DNA of 64,000 nucleotides from Helicobacteraceae bacterium (lineage in GTDB: Bacteria; Campylobacterota; Campylobacteria; Campylobacterales; Helicobacteraceae). Of the stretch, positions 9,622-17,405 are shown one piece after another (the stretch's first letter is position 1; each line of letters begins with the position of its first letter). Location: assembly GCA_900770765.1 (NCBI GenBank), contig CAAGLK010000025.1, positions 1 to 64,000 on the forward strand, in the 5' to 3' direction. The notes under the pieces were generated by a model. That model worked only from the letters and a program-made list of their open reading frames with translations. It did no database searches and had not been told where the DNA came from. The translations under genes were made by a program, and so were the position numbers.

Positions 9622-10081
9622 TAGAATTGCTCAATAGTGGAATCTTTAAGGATTGATTTAGCCCTATTTGATGCACTAGTTTTTCACATATTGCACCATT
9701 TGCATTTGCTGCTGCTTGTGTGCTTAACTCTAAAAATTGCACTGCATCTGGCGTGGTGGCTTGTGTATTATTTGCCCCTATTAGTTTTGCACTAATGCAA
9801 GGAAGCTGGCTAGAATCCTTAATTTTACTTGAAATTGCATATTCGCCTATGTCCCAATTTGCACTACTTAGGGTTATTGCACTTATAAAAGTGCCGCTGC
9901 CTTGTGCTAGAAAATACGCTGGAAAGGAAGTTTTAAGCGTGTTTATATCCGCCTTTAATGCGACTAGCTTTGCATCATCTCTACTTGCAGAAATTTTTGG
10001 GATAGCAACAGCGGCTAGGATTCCTAAAATTACTAAAATAAAAACAAGCTCAAGCATTGTAAAAGCACTTTTCTTACGCAT
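9611..10081 (-). CDS. Prepilin-type N-terminal domain protein (pseudopilin)
   Basis: The chosen start gives MRKKSAFTMLELVFILVILGILAAVAIPK, a class III prepilin leader with Glu at mature position 5 and an Ala before the cleavage point. The ATG at 10081 has AAGGA just upstream (within 10085-10091) and is preferred over an in-frame ATG at 10105, which would lengthen the leader unnaturally. The mature part, about 150 residues, is Ala- and Ser-rich with two cysteines. The two adjacent pseudopilins likely work together as minor subunits of a type II/IV-like or competence pseudopilus. No assembly ATPase or secretin is in the window. Confidence 0.8.
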   Translation of the reverse strand: MRKKSAFTMLELVFILVILGILAAVAIPKISASRDDAKLVALKADINTLKTSFPAYFLAQGSGTFISAITLSSANWDIGEYAISSKIKDSSQLPCISAKLIGANNTQATTPDAVQFLELSTQAAANANGAICEKLVHQIGLNQSLKIPLLSNSIVF

Positions 10082-10131
10082 TTTAATCCTTAAAATAAAA
10101 GGCAAAATTGTAGCATTTTAAGCTAAGTTTT

Positions 10132-10794
10132 TTAAACAATTTTACTTAAAGCATAAATTACTGCGGTTTCACTGCGTAAAATATTGCAATTTGACGCACT
10201 AAATTTAATTTGATTTTTTAAAATTTCTCTTTCTTTTTCGCTAAAGCCGCCTTCTGCACCAATTAGAAGTGGAATCTCTAAAGTTTCTTTTAAAGATTCC
10301 GAATTAAAGTCCATTACGGCTAAATTTGGGTAATTTTGTAACACAGATTCTAAGTTTGGTAGAATCTCTAGCTCCATTTTTGTAATTCTGCCGCATTGCA
10401 TACAAGAATTTTCTAGGATTCTAGCTAAGCGTTCAAAATCTAATTTAAAATTTTTTTGTGAAAAAGAAGCGTAAAAAAATGTTAGTTTTTTTGCATTTAA
10501 TTCATTTAAAAAAGGAAGTGTTTTTTCTATAACTTTAGGTTCTATTAATGCCCATATTATGTGTGCTGTGGGTGGGTTTAAAAGTGGTGTAGATTCTATG
10601 CTTTGCAGAGTTAGAATCGCCTCTTTTTTACTTAAATTTGATATTTTATAAGTGTAGGCGTTTAAGTCGTATAAGTTTCGTAAAATTAGGGATTCTTGCC
10701 TTTTTGTGCGTCTTGAGCGAAAAATATGTGTATAAAGCTCTCCGCTTATTGTAAGTGTGGGATTCTTTGCGTCTTTGTGAAAAATAAATTGCAT
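10132..10794 (-). CDS. rsmE: 16S rRNA (uracil1498-N3)-methyltransferase
   Basis: RsmE methylates U1498 of 16S rRNA using SAM through a knotted SPOUT domain. The sequence has the family start MQFIFHKDA ... HIFRSRRTKRQE and the C-terminal knot motifs IGAEGGFSEKE and LRSETAVIYALS. The ATG at 10794 overlaps the stop of the upstream membrane-protein gene by one base (TAATG), which favours this start over an in-frame ATG at 10830. At 220 residues it is the usual family length. Confidence 0.92.
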   Translation of the reverse strand: MQFIFHKDAKNPTLTISGELYTHIFRSRRTKRQESLILRNLYDLNAYTYKISNLSKKEAILTLQSIESTPLLNPPTAHIIWALIEPKVIEKTLPFLNELNAKKLTFFYASFSQKNFKLDFERLARILENSCMQCGRITKMELEILPNLESVLQNYPNLAVMDFNSESLKETLEIPLLIGAEGGFSEKEREILKNQIKFSASNCNILRSETAVIYALSKIV

Positions 10795-11201
10795 TATAAA
10801 AAAGCTACAAAAAGTGCTAAAAAAGCACAAAAATCAAAAGCATTTTTCAAAAATGCAAATTTAAAAAACGCCACTCTTTTAGCGGAATCCGCCTCTATTT
10901 TTGCTAGTTTTTGCCTTTTGTGGCGGATAATTTCTAGGATAAAAACAATTAGCCACACAATAAGCATTACTAGAATCTTAAAATTAAAAATAAAGCCAAG
11001 CATAGCCCAAATTACGAGTCCGCTAAATAAAGAAGCACTCAATAGCGTATAATAGCCTGGTGCGACAAGTGCTAGAGTGCGGAGCTTTTTTGTATGTGTG
11101 GTAGAAAAACTAAGTGAATAAAGATTTAAAAGTGGTGGCAAAAATAGGGGGGCTGATAATAAAATATGGATAAAAATAAGTTCAATTCCTACAAATTCCA
11201 A
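10794..11201 (-). CDS. Conserved membrane protein, four predicted helices
   Basis: I do not recognise a function. The protein has hydrophobic segments near its start (ELIFIHILLSAPLFLPPLL), middle (YYTLLSASLFSGLVIWAMLGF and ILVMLIVWLIVFILEII) and end (FDFCAFLALFVAFL), with a basic cytoplasmic stretch between the last two. The start is uncertain: an ATG at 11255 would lie inside the tRNA-fMet gene, so I prefer the TTG at 11201. It is translationally linked to rsmE by a TAATG junction. Confidence 0.62.
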   Translation of the reverse strand: MEFVGIELIFIHILLSAPLFLPPLLNLYSLSFSTTHTKKLRTLALVAPGYYTLLSASLFSGLVIWAMLGFIFNFKILVMLIVWLIVFILEIIRHKRQKLAKIEADSAKRVAFFKFAFLKNAFDFCAFLALFVAFL

Positions 11202-11228
11202 TGTGTTTTCTTTATATAAATTTAAAAT

Positions 11229-11305
<77 letters not shown>

Positions 11306-11340
11306 ATAAATATTAAAAAATGTAAATGAAGTTTTGAAAG

Positions 11341-11415
11341 TGGCTGGGGTACAAGGATTCGAACCTCGGAATGGCTGGACCAAAACCAGCTGCCTTACCG
11401 CTTGGCGATACCCCA
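11341..11415 (-). tRNA. tRNA-Gln (anticodon TTG)
   Basis: The minus strand begins TGGGGTA, pairs with TACCCCA at the 3' end, and encodes CCA. The anticodon arm GCTGG-TTTTGGT-CCAGC places TTG at positions 34-36, and a GGTTCGAATCC T-arm follows. The length of 75 nt is normal. It lies 35 bases upstream of tRNA-fMet on the same strand, so the two are probably cotranscribed. Confidence 0.95.
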
Positions 11416-11493
11416 ATAATTTAAAAAGCGGAATTCTACCTTTATTTATTTTATTTGTCAATAATTTTTAAATAAAAGTTTCTTTAAATTTGA

Positions 11494-11499
11494 TATAAT
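11494..11499 (+). promoter_or_regulatory. Candidate -10 box for ribBA
   Basis: A perfect TATAAT lies 35 bases upstream of the ribBA ATG, in the short gap after the divergently oriented tRNA-Gln gene. The upstream sequence is AT-rich, without a clear -35, as is usual in this phylum. Confidence 0.5.
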
Positions 11500-11533
11500 T
11501 TTAAAAAATAATGAAAATTTAAGGTTATAAACA

Positions 11534-12562
11534 ATGAAAAATGAGGCGATTTTAAGAGTTGAAGAAGCTATAAAGGCTACAAAAAATGGTGAAATGATAA
11601 TTGTTATGGATGATGAGGATAGAGAAAATGAGGGGGATTTAGTGCTAGCTGGAATCTTTAGCACACCAGAAAAAATCAATTTTTTAGCACAAGAGGCAAG
11701 AGGGCTAATTTGTGTATCAATTACAAAAGAGCTTGCAAATAAACTTGACTTACCGCCAATGGTATCGCAAAATAGCTCAAATCATGAAACAGCTTTTACA
11801 ATTTCAATTGACGCAAAAGAAGCAAAAACAGGAATCTCTGCTTATGAGCGGGATTTAACAATTCAGCTTATGTGTAAAAGCGGGGCGGCTCCTAGCGACT
11901 TTGTGCGGCCTGGACATATATTTCCCCTTATTGCAAAAGAGGGCGGTGTGCTAGAGAGAAGTGGGCATACAGAAGCTAGCGTGGATTTATGCCGCTTGGC
12001 TGGGTTAAAGCCTATTAGCGTAATTTGTGAGATTATGAGAGAAGATGGGCAAATGCCAGGGCGTGGTGATAAATTTTTAATAGAATTTGCAAAAAAGCAT
12101 AATCTAAAGACGCTTTATGTGTCTGATTTAATAGAATATAGATTGCAATATGAAAATTTAATTAGCAAAATTTCTTGCGTGGATTCTAGCTTTTTAGGAG
12201 CTTGTGTTAAGCGGCTTGAATTTTGCGACCATTTAAATAGAGTGCATATTGTCTTTGCCTTTGGGGAGGCTAGGATTCCGCTTGTGAAATTTCACATTAT
12301 TAAAAAAGATTTAGAATTATTAGAAAATGAAGTTTTATTTAATTCTTTAATGGAATCTATTAATTTACTTAAAAAAAATGGTGGATATTTAATATTTTTA
12401 AGCGTGTCAAATAATAATGATATTAAGGGATTGGGTATTGGGGCGCAAATTTTAAAAGATTTAGGTGTAAATGATTTTAGGCTTTTGAGTCAATCAAAAA
12501 TGCAAGATAGTGAGTATAGCGCGCTAAAAGGCTTTAATTTACGCATTGTGGAATCTGTATAA
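11534..12562 (+). CDS. ribBA: 3,4-dihydroxy-2-butanone-4-phosphate synthase with degenerate GTP cyclohydrolase II domain
   Basis: Residues 1-200 form a complete RibB domain (MDDEDRENEGDLVLA, QEARGLICVSIT, GHTEASVDLCRLAGL), which makes the four-carbon precursor of riboflavin. Residues 205-342 align in length with RibA but lack its zinc-binding cysteine motif and the GDxFGS ... RCDC signature. The domain therefore cannot open GTP, and a separate RibA is expected elsewhere. Degenerate RibBA proteins are known in Helicobacter and Campylobacter. The gene precedes flgL but flgL has its own sigma-54 promoter. Confidence 0.92.
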   Translation: MKNEAILRVEEAIKATKNGEMIIVMDDEDRENEGDLVLAGIFSTPEKINFLAQEARGLICVSITKELANKLDLPPMVSQNSSNHETAFTISIDAKEAKTGISAYERDLTIQLMCKSGAAPSDFVRPGHIFPLIAKEGGVLERSGHTEASVDLCRLAGLKPISVICEIMREDGQMPGRGDKFLIEFAKKHNLKTLYVSDLIEYRLQYENLISKISCVDSSFLGACVKRLEFCDHLNRVHIVFAFGEARIPLVKFHIIKKDLELLENEVLFNSLMESINLLKKNGGYLIFLSVSNNNDIKGLGIGAQILKDLGVNDFRLLSQSKMQDSEYSALKGFNLRIVESV

Positions 12563-12573
12563 ACTATAATGTT

Positions 12574-12591
12574 GTGGAATAAAAATTGCTT
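12574..12591 (+). promoter_or_regulatory. Sigma-54 (RpoN) promoter for flgL
   Basis: The sequence TGTGGAATAAAAATTGCTT has GG at 12576-12577 and GC at 12588-12589, exactly ten bases apart, with the TTGCT core typical of -12 elements in Helicobacter and Campylobacter flagellar genes. It lies about 40 bases upstream of the flgL ATG. RpoN itself is encoded at 37434-38762. Confidence 0.8.
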
Positions 12592-12627
12592 ATAATCCTT
12601 TAAAATTTCCTTATTAAAGGGTAGAAA

Positions 12628-15291
12628 ATGCGTATTGGCACACATTCTAGATATACAATGCTGCAGTATAATCAAAACAAAACACAAAATTCTCTAAATA
12701 ATGTCCTAACTCAAATGAACGGCTTAAAGATACAATATGGCTACCAGGATTCTAGCGTATTTAATAAAACTCTAGCGCTTGACTTTAATGTAACAACACT
12801 AACACAAAGTAAAGAAATAGCATCAAACGCACTTACTTTCACGCGCCACACGGACACTGCCTTAAGTGAGCTTTCAAAAAGTATGGATAATTTTAAAACA
12901 AAGCTAGTGCAAGGGGCAAATGATATTCATAGCGAAACTTCACGCCTTGCTATTGCAAAAGATTTAAAAGCTATTAGAGACCATTTTTTATCAATTGCAA
13001 ATACTTCTATTGGCGGTGAGTATATCTTTAGCGGAAGTGCCACTACTACAAAGCCTTTTGGTGCAAATGGTGCTTATAATGGAAATAATCAAGTATTAAA
13101 CGCATTGCTTGGGTCAAATAATGAAGTGGCTTATAATATTACAGGTGCTGAGCTATTTTTTGGCTCTGATAATGATACAAATCGCATAATTACTACAAAT
13201 ATAGGTAAATTTAATCAAAGCGAGTTAAATCCCGCGATTATGGATAAAAGCCACCCAACAGGGCAAGGGACGGAAGTGTATATTAAAGAAAGCGATACTT
13301 TAAGGGATTTAGTAGGCGATAATGATAGCGATACGACAAATAACCCTCCAGAAGTGTTTTATATCACAGGAAGAAAGCCAGATGGAACTGCTTTTAAATC
13401 AAAATTTGAAATGGATATTAATTACACAGATGAAAAGCAAGCCGCAACAGTGGCGGATTTATTAGAAAAAATAGGCAAGGAATTTGGCAATACTGAGACT
13501 AGTAAGGTTGTAGATGTTAGCCTTAATGCGTGGGGACAAATTGAAATAAAAGATTTAAGCGGCGGACGCTCAAATATAGAATTTAGTATGATTTCAAGCA
13601 GTTACAAGGACCCAAATAACGACCCAAACGCACAAAATCCGCTTCAAGGTGCCGATGGCGTTGGTGTGCTTGATATTGATGTGTTATTAAATAGTGGTGT
13701 TAAGGTTAATTCCTATGTGCAAAGTCCATTTTTAGGCACTTTTGCTAGCCCTAGCATTACTTCGGTAGAAAATGATTATGACCATAGGCTACATACGATT
13801 CCAACTTCTTTTAGAACACATACTAATGAAGTAGCAAAAACAACTACGCTTCTAAGCGATATTTTTCCAGAAGGTGTTACGCAAATAGAGCTAAGTGGGA
13901 CAAGAGGAAATGATGCAGATAAGAATCCGCAAAATCAAGCAATAGCGGCACAAACTTTTAATATCACTGCCACTTCTACGGTGCAAGATTTAATGAATTC
14001 TATTTCTAATCTTTATGCGGGGAATGGGCAAAATGTTGAAGTGGAATTTGATAGCATAAGCGGCAAAATTACTATAAAAGATAATAATGTAAGTCAAACA
14101 AATCCACCAGATAGAAACCCAGATGACTTGCCCTTTGATGGTGAAAGTTCTTTAAGTTTAACGCTTACCACACAAGATGCTAATGGTGCGGCTATAAATG
14201 GATTCCGCCATGATTATAGTGTGGAGTTTGATAGGGTTAGCTTTAGCAGAGAAGGGGGGACGCTTACTTCAAATGTAGCTCAAATTGTAAGGGATACAAA
14301 TGAAATTGCAACAATGAATACAAAGCTAAGCGAAGTGGCTGGAGCTGGATTAAATGGGCATACTTATAATTTTGAAGTTAAAGATGTAAATGGAATCGCA
14401 ATTAATGGACGCATTGAATTTAGAGATGCTGGAAGTGTGTTTATTATAGATTCTCCAGCACAAATTAATGGGGTGGATATTGATGGGATTGAGATTCCAA
14501 TACTGCAAGCTAATGGTAATCCACCGCAAGTCTCAGGCGAACCTACAAGTGCGGATAATGTTACCTATAAGCAACTTAGCGATACTTTAGGTATGATATT
14601 AAATCTAAGTAATTCTACGCCGGCTAATTTAACTGCTATTACAAATAATGGTGCTGGTAATGCTAACTTTAACACTCCAGCAAATAAACTAGCCTATGAG
14701 GAATTATTAAAAGGTGCTAGTTATAGTGTTAGCGTTAAGTTAAATGTGGATGGGGAGCTTGAGGTGAAAGATTTAAGTAAAGTTCCTACACAAATGGAAT
14801 TATCGCTATATGATTCTACAAGCGATTTATACGCACTTAATGCAAATGGGCAAATAGCAGGGCAGCGACCGGCTTTGACATTTCAATCAAATAGTGCAGT
14901 GGTAGCAGATGACCCACATGTGAATTTCTTTAAACAAATTGATGAAATGATTGAAGCGCTAGAGGCGGGGACTTACCGCGCTGGTGGTGTGGATAATTAT
15001 AGCGATGCAATGCGGAATCCTGGAATCCAAAACGCCCTTTTACTATTTGACCACTTAAGCGACCATGTGGAAAAGGCACATACAAAAAATGGCGCACAAG
15101 GAAATGCTTTTACTTATTCAATTGAACGCACAGAGACGCTTATAACGCAAGTTAAGACGCTAAGGAGTGAGACTATTGATACTGACTTTGCCGAGGCTTA
15201 TTTGCAGTTTTCAACGCTTAGTTTAAATTATCAAGCGATGCTTTCAAGCATTGGTAAAATTTCACAATTATCGCTTGTTAATTATTTGTAG
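12628..15291 (+). CDS. flgL: Flagellar hook-associated protein 3
   Basis: FlgL forms the hook-filament junction together with FlgK. The N-terminus MRIGTHSRYTMLQYNQNKTQNSLNN and the C-terminus DTDFAEAYLQFSTLSLNYQAMLSSIGKIS are the coiled-coil ends that assemble in the axial tube; they are shared with flagellin. The 887-residue length is far above the roughly 300 residues of enterobacterial FlgL but fits the enlarged FlgL of Helicobacter, with a central region of some 650 residues likely exposed. A sigma-54 promoter sits just upstream. The product is exported by the flagellar type III apparatus without a cleaved signal. Confidence 0.94.
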   Translation: MRIGTHSRYTMLQYNQNKTQNSLNNVLTQMNGLKIQYGYQDSSVFNKTLALDFNVTTLTQSKEIASNALTFTRHTDTALSELSKSMDNFKTKLVQGANDIHSETSRLAIAKDLKAIRDHFLSIANTSIGGEYIFSGSATTTKPFGANGAYNGNNQVLNALLGSNNEVAYNITGAELFFGSDNDTNRIITTNIGKFNQSELNPAIMDKSHPTGQGTEVYIKESDTLRDLVGDNDSDTTNNPPEVFYITGRKPDGTAFKSKFEMDINYTDEKQAATVADLLEKIGKEFGNTETSKVVDVSLNAWGQIEIKDLSGGRSNIEFSMISSSYKDPNNDPNAQNPLQGADGVGVLDIDVLLNSGVKVNSYVQSPFLGTFASPSITSVENDYDHRLHTIPTSFRTHTNEVAKTTTLLSDIFPEGVTQIELSGTRGNDADKNPQNQAIAAQTFNITATSTVQDLMNSISNLYAGNGQNVEVEFDSISGKITIKDNNVSQTNPPDRNPDDLPFDGESSLSLTLTTQDANGAAINGFRHDYSVEFDRVSFSREGGTLTSNVAQIVRDTNEIATMNTKLSEVAGAGLNGHTYNFEVKDVNGIAINGRIEFRDAGSVFIIDSPAQINGVDIDGIEIPILQANGNPPQVSGEPTSADNVTYKQLSDTLGMILNLSNSTPANLTAITNNGAGNANFNTPANKLAYEELLKGASYSVSVKLNVDGELEVKDLSKVPTQMELSLYDSTSDLYALNANGQIAGQRPALTFQSNSAVVADDPHVNFFKQIDEMIEALEAGTYRAGGVDNYSDAMRNPGIQNALLLFDHLSDHVEKAHTKNGAQGNAFTYSIERTETLITQVKTLRSETIDTDFAEAYLQFSTLSLNYQAMLSSIGKISQLSLVNYL

Positions 15292-15736
15292 TTTTGTTTT
15301 TTTGTGTTGGTATGGATTTGTGTGCATTTTGCGTTAGCAAAATGGGTTAAATTTAAATAAAAAACCGCTAAAAGCGTGCTAGGGGTTTGGGGGGATTCTT
15401 AAGGGGGGATAAGGGGAGCGCTTCGCAAGTAGTTCCCCTTGTCCCCCCTTGAGCTAGCGGAGCTAAATATTTTTGGATTTAAAATTAAAAAACTACTAAA
15501 TTATTTTTGCTAACGCAAAATGCTATGAATCCTAGCGGATTCTAGCAATGATGGAATCCTATTTGTCATTGCAAGAGAGCGGAAGCGTAACGAAGCAATC
15601 TAACTTTTTAAGCATTAAAAAAATGTTTTTGCAAATATAAAGCGTTGGATTGCCACAACTTGCTACCGCAAGTCTCGCAATGACAGAGTGGGAAAGTTGT
15701 GTGATACTCGCAATGACGGAAGGCCTATAAAATGGC
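15292..15736. repeat. Gene-free repeat region with nested palindromes
   Basis: No coding frame is credible here. An 18-bp inverted repeat (CATTTTGCGTTAGCAAAA at 15325-15342 and its complement at 15505-15522) encloses CCGCTA/TAGCGG arms and, at the centre, a 17-bp G-rich hairpin (15401-15417 with 15434-15450, one G-T wobble). After it, 15527-15542 is a GAATCC-TAGC-GGATTC hairpin, and 15565-15720 carries two copies of a CATTGC...GCAATGAC-type element also present near 55.0-55.3 kb. The left part recurs at 58341-58384. The region may terminate flgL and the convergent gene. Confidence 0.8.
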
Positions 15737-16066
15737 TTAAATAGAAATATCTAAATGTGCTATTGTGCCATCGGTGTTTTTTTCTATAATGTCTTTTTCG
15801 CTGGACTCCTTGGAATCCTCTTTGTTGGAATCCTTTTTATCATCTTCATCTTTTTCTTCTTTGCCATTTCCTTCTTTTTCATCTTTTACTTCAAGTGTTT
15901 CTTCTGTGGGGCGGACTTCTTGAATTTCGTCTTGCTTTTCTTGCATTGTTTGTAGATTTATCATAGATTGAAAATCTTGTTTTATTTGTGTGTTTGCATG
16001 CTGGGCTGAGCCTACTTGTGCGTTTTGATTAATGTAGGTTACATTGCCTATTGGTGAGACTGCCAT
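15737..16066 (-). CDS. Hypothetical acidic low-complexity protein
   Basis: The 109-residue protein starts with a hydrophobic-polar segment (MAVSPIGNVTYINQNAQVG) and ends in a long Glu/Asp/Lys/Ser-rich stretch from about residue 50 to 95 that is probably disordered. It has no signal peptide or membrane segment. AAGGA lies 6 bases upstream of its ATG, which supports a real gene. It begins inside the last 38 bases of the NFACT gene, so it is translated from the same mRNA. No function is recognised. Confidence 0.65.
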   Translation of the reverse strand: MAVSPIGNVTYINQNAQVGSAQHANTQIKQDFQSMINLQTMQEKQDEIQEVRPTEETLEVKDEKEGNGKEEKDEDDKKDSNKEDSKESSEKDIIEKNTDGTIAHLDISI

Positions 16067-17396
16067 TTGAATCCTTTTTTAAATCTAGCGTCTGCTCTTT
16101 TCCATAAGTTACGCTAGCGCCTTGCGTGATTTTAACAAATTTGCGCTTTGTGTAGTCTATTGTATAGTTTGCGCCTGTATTTTTTGTAAAACCCATTAAA
16201 ATATTTGCCGCCTTTTGTAAGATTATAGCAGATAGCTTTGCTTTGCCGCTGTGGATTATGCAGTGTGAGCTTGGGATTCCTCTTATATGCATCCATATAT
16301 CATCGGCTTTTGCGTCTTTTAAAAGGGCTATATTTTCTTTTTCATTTTTGCCTATTGATACCTTAAAGCCTTCTATAAAAAAGCTCTCATATTGTCGCTC
16401 TTTATCGGTATTTTTATGCTTTGTTTCTTTTGTTTTGTTGGAATCTAAAATTTGCAAATCGTTTATATTTGTTACTTTTTGTATCATTTTCTCTAATTGT
16501 TCGTAAAAGGTGATTTTTTCTTTTAAATTTTCTTCTTGTATGTGAATGTTTTTTGCTTTTTTGCTTAGCTTTTTGCTTTGTGTAAAAAATATTTGTGCTG
16601 CATTGCTAAGATTAGCGGAATCTTTAGGAAGTGTTATTTCTATGTTATCAAGCATTATTTTATCGCCTTTAAAATCCTTGTGTAGATATAGGTTTTTTAT
16701 GATAAGTTGTCCTAAATTAGCTAGCTCTTGTGCTTTTTTCTCTAAGTTTTGCCTATTTTCTAGCTTTTGTAAATGTAAGTTTAGTTGTGAGATTTTATTT
16801 TTAATATAGTTTAGTGAATTTTGCTTTTTTACTTCTAATTCTTTTGCTTTTAGTTTATTAAAATTTTCTCTTAATGCGCTAAAGAGTTCGCCATTGTCTT
16901 TTATGGTTGGAATCTTTTTTGGCTGTGGCAAATCTAAAAGCGGCTTGTTTATTTTAACTTCTCTAAAAGATTGCTCTTTTGTTATGTGTCGCAATGCGTC
17001 TAAAATTATTTTATTAGAATCTAGTAAGATTAAGTTTGTATTGCGACCTGTGAATTCTATTTGCATAGTTGTATTTATGCTTTTATAGCTGTTTTGCAAA
17101 CTTAAATTTATCTTTAAAATGCGGTTGTAGCCGTCTAGCTTTGCTTCTAAAATTAGTGCATTAAAACATAGCTTTTGCAAACTTATATCAAAAGGGGCGT
17201 TGTAGAGTCTAGGCGATAATAAAAGCTCATCTGTTATAAAAATATTAGATTTCCCTCTAGTTAAATCTATGTAAAAAAGCTCTCCATTAATATCTAGCTT
17301 AAATAAATTATCGCCGATTCTATAAATTTTTCTTAACTTTAGCGGAGGATTCTGTGTAAGATAAGCACTAAATTTTTGTAATAAATCTAATTGCAT
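16029..17396 (-). CDS. NFACT family protein (RqcH/fibronectin-binding protein-like)
   Basis: The 455-residue protein has an N-terminal NFACT-N domain (TRGKSNIFITDELLL, FTGRNTNLILLDSN), a central coiled coil (about 185-330) and a C-terminal NFACT-R region (ADDIWMHIRGIPSSHCIIH ... YTKRKFVKITQGASVTYGK). Relatives such as RqcH bind obstructed 50S subunits and recruit tRNA-Ala to tail stalled peptides; older annotations call them fibronectin-binding proteins. The segment expected to carry the DR motif reads YNRIL, so the Asp may be replaced by Asn. That alignment was done by eye and is uncertain. It follows recN by 9 bases, in the order nadK-recN-NFACT seen in H. pylori. Confidence 0.85.
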   Translation of the reverse strand: MQLDLLQKFSAYLTQNPPLKLRKIYRIGDNLFKLDINGELFYIDLTRGKSNIFITDELLLSPRLYNAPFDISLQKLCFNALILEAKLDGYNRILKINLSLQNSYKSINTTMQIEFTGRNTNLILLDSNKIILDALRHITKEQSFREVKINKPLLDLPQPKKIPTIKDNGELFSALRENFNKLKAKELEVKKQNSLNYIKNKISQLNLHLQKLENRQNLEKKAQELANLGQLIIKNLYLHKDFKGDKIMLDNIEITLPKDSANLSNAAQIFFTQSKKLSKKAKNIHIQEENLKEKITFYEQLEKMIQKVTNINDLQILDSNKTKETKHKNTDKERQYESFFIEGFKVSIGKNEKENIALLKDAKADDIWMHIRGIPSSHCIIHSGKAKLSAIILQKAANILMGFTKNTGANYTIDYTKRKFVKITQGASVTYGKEQTLDLKKDSNGSLTNRQCNLH

Positions 17397-17405
17397 TTAG
17401 CTTCT

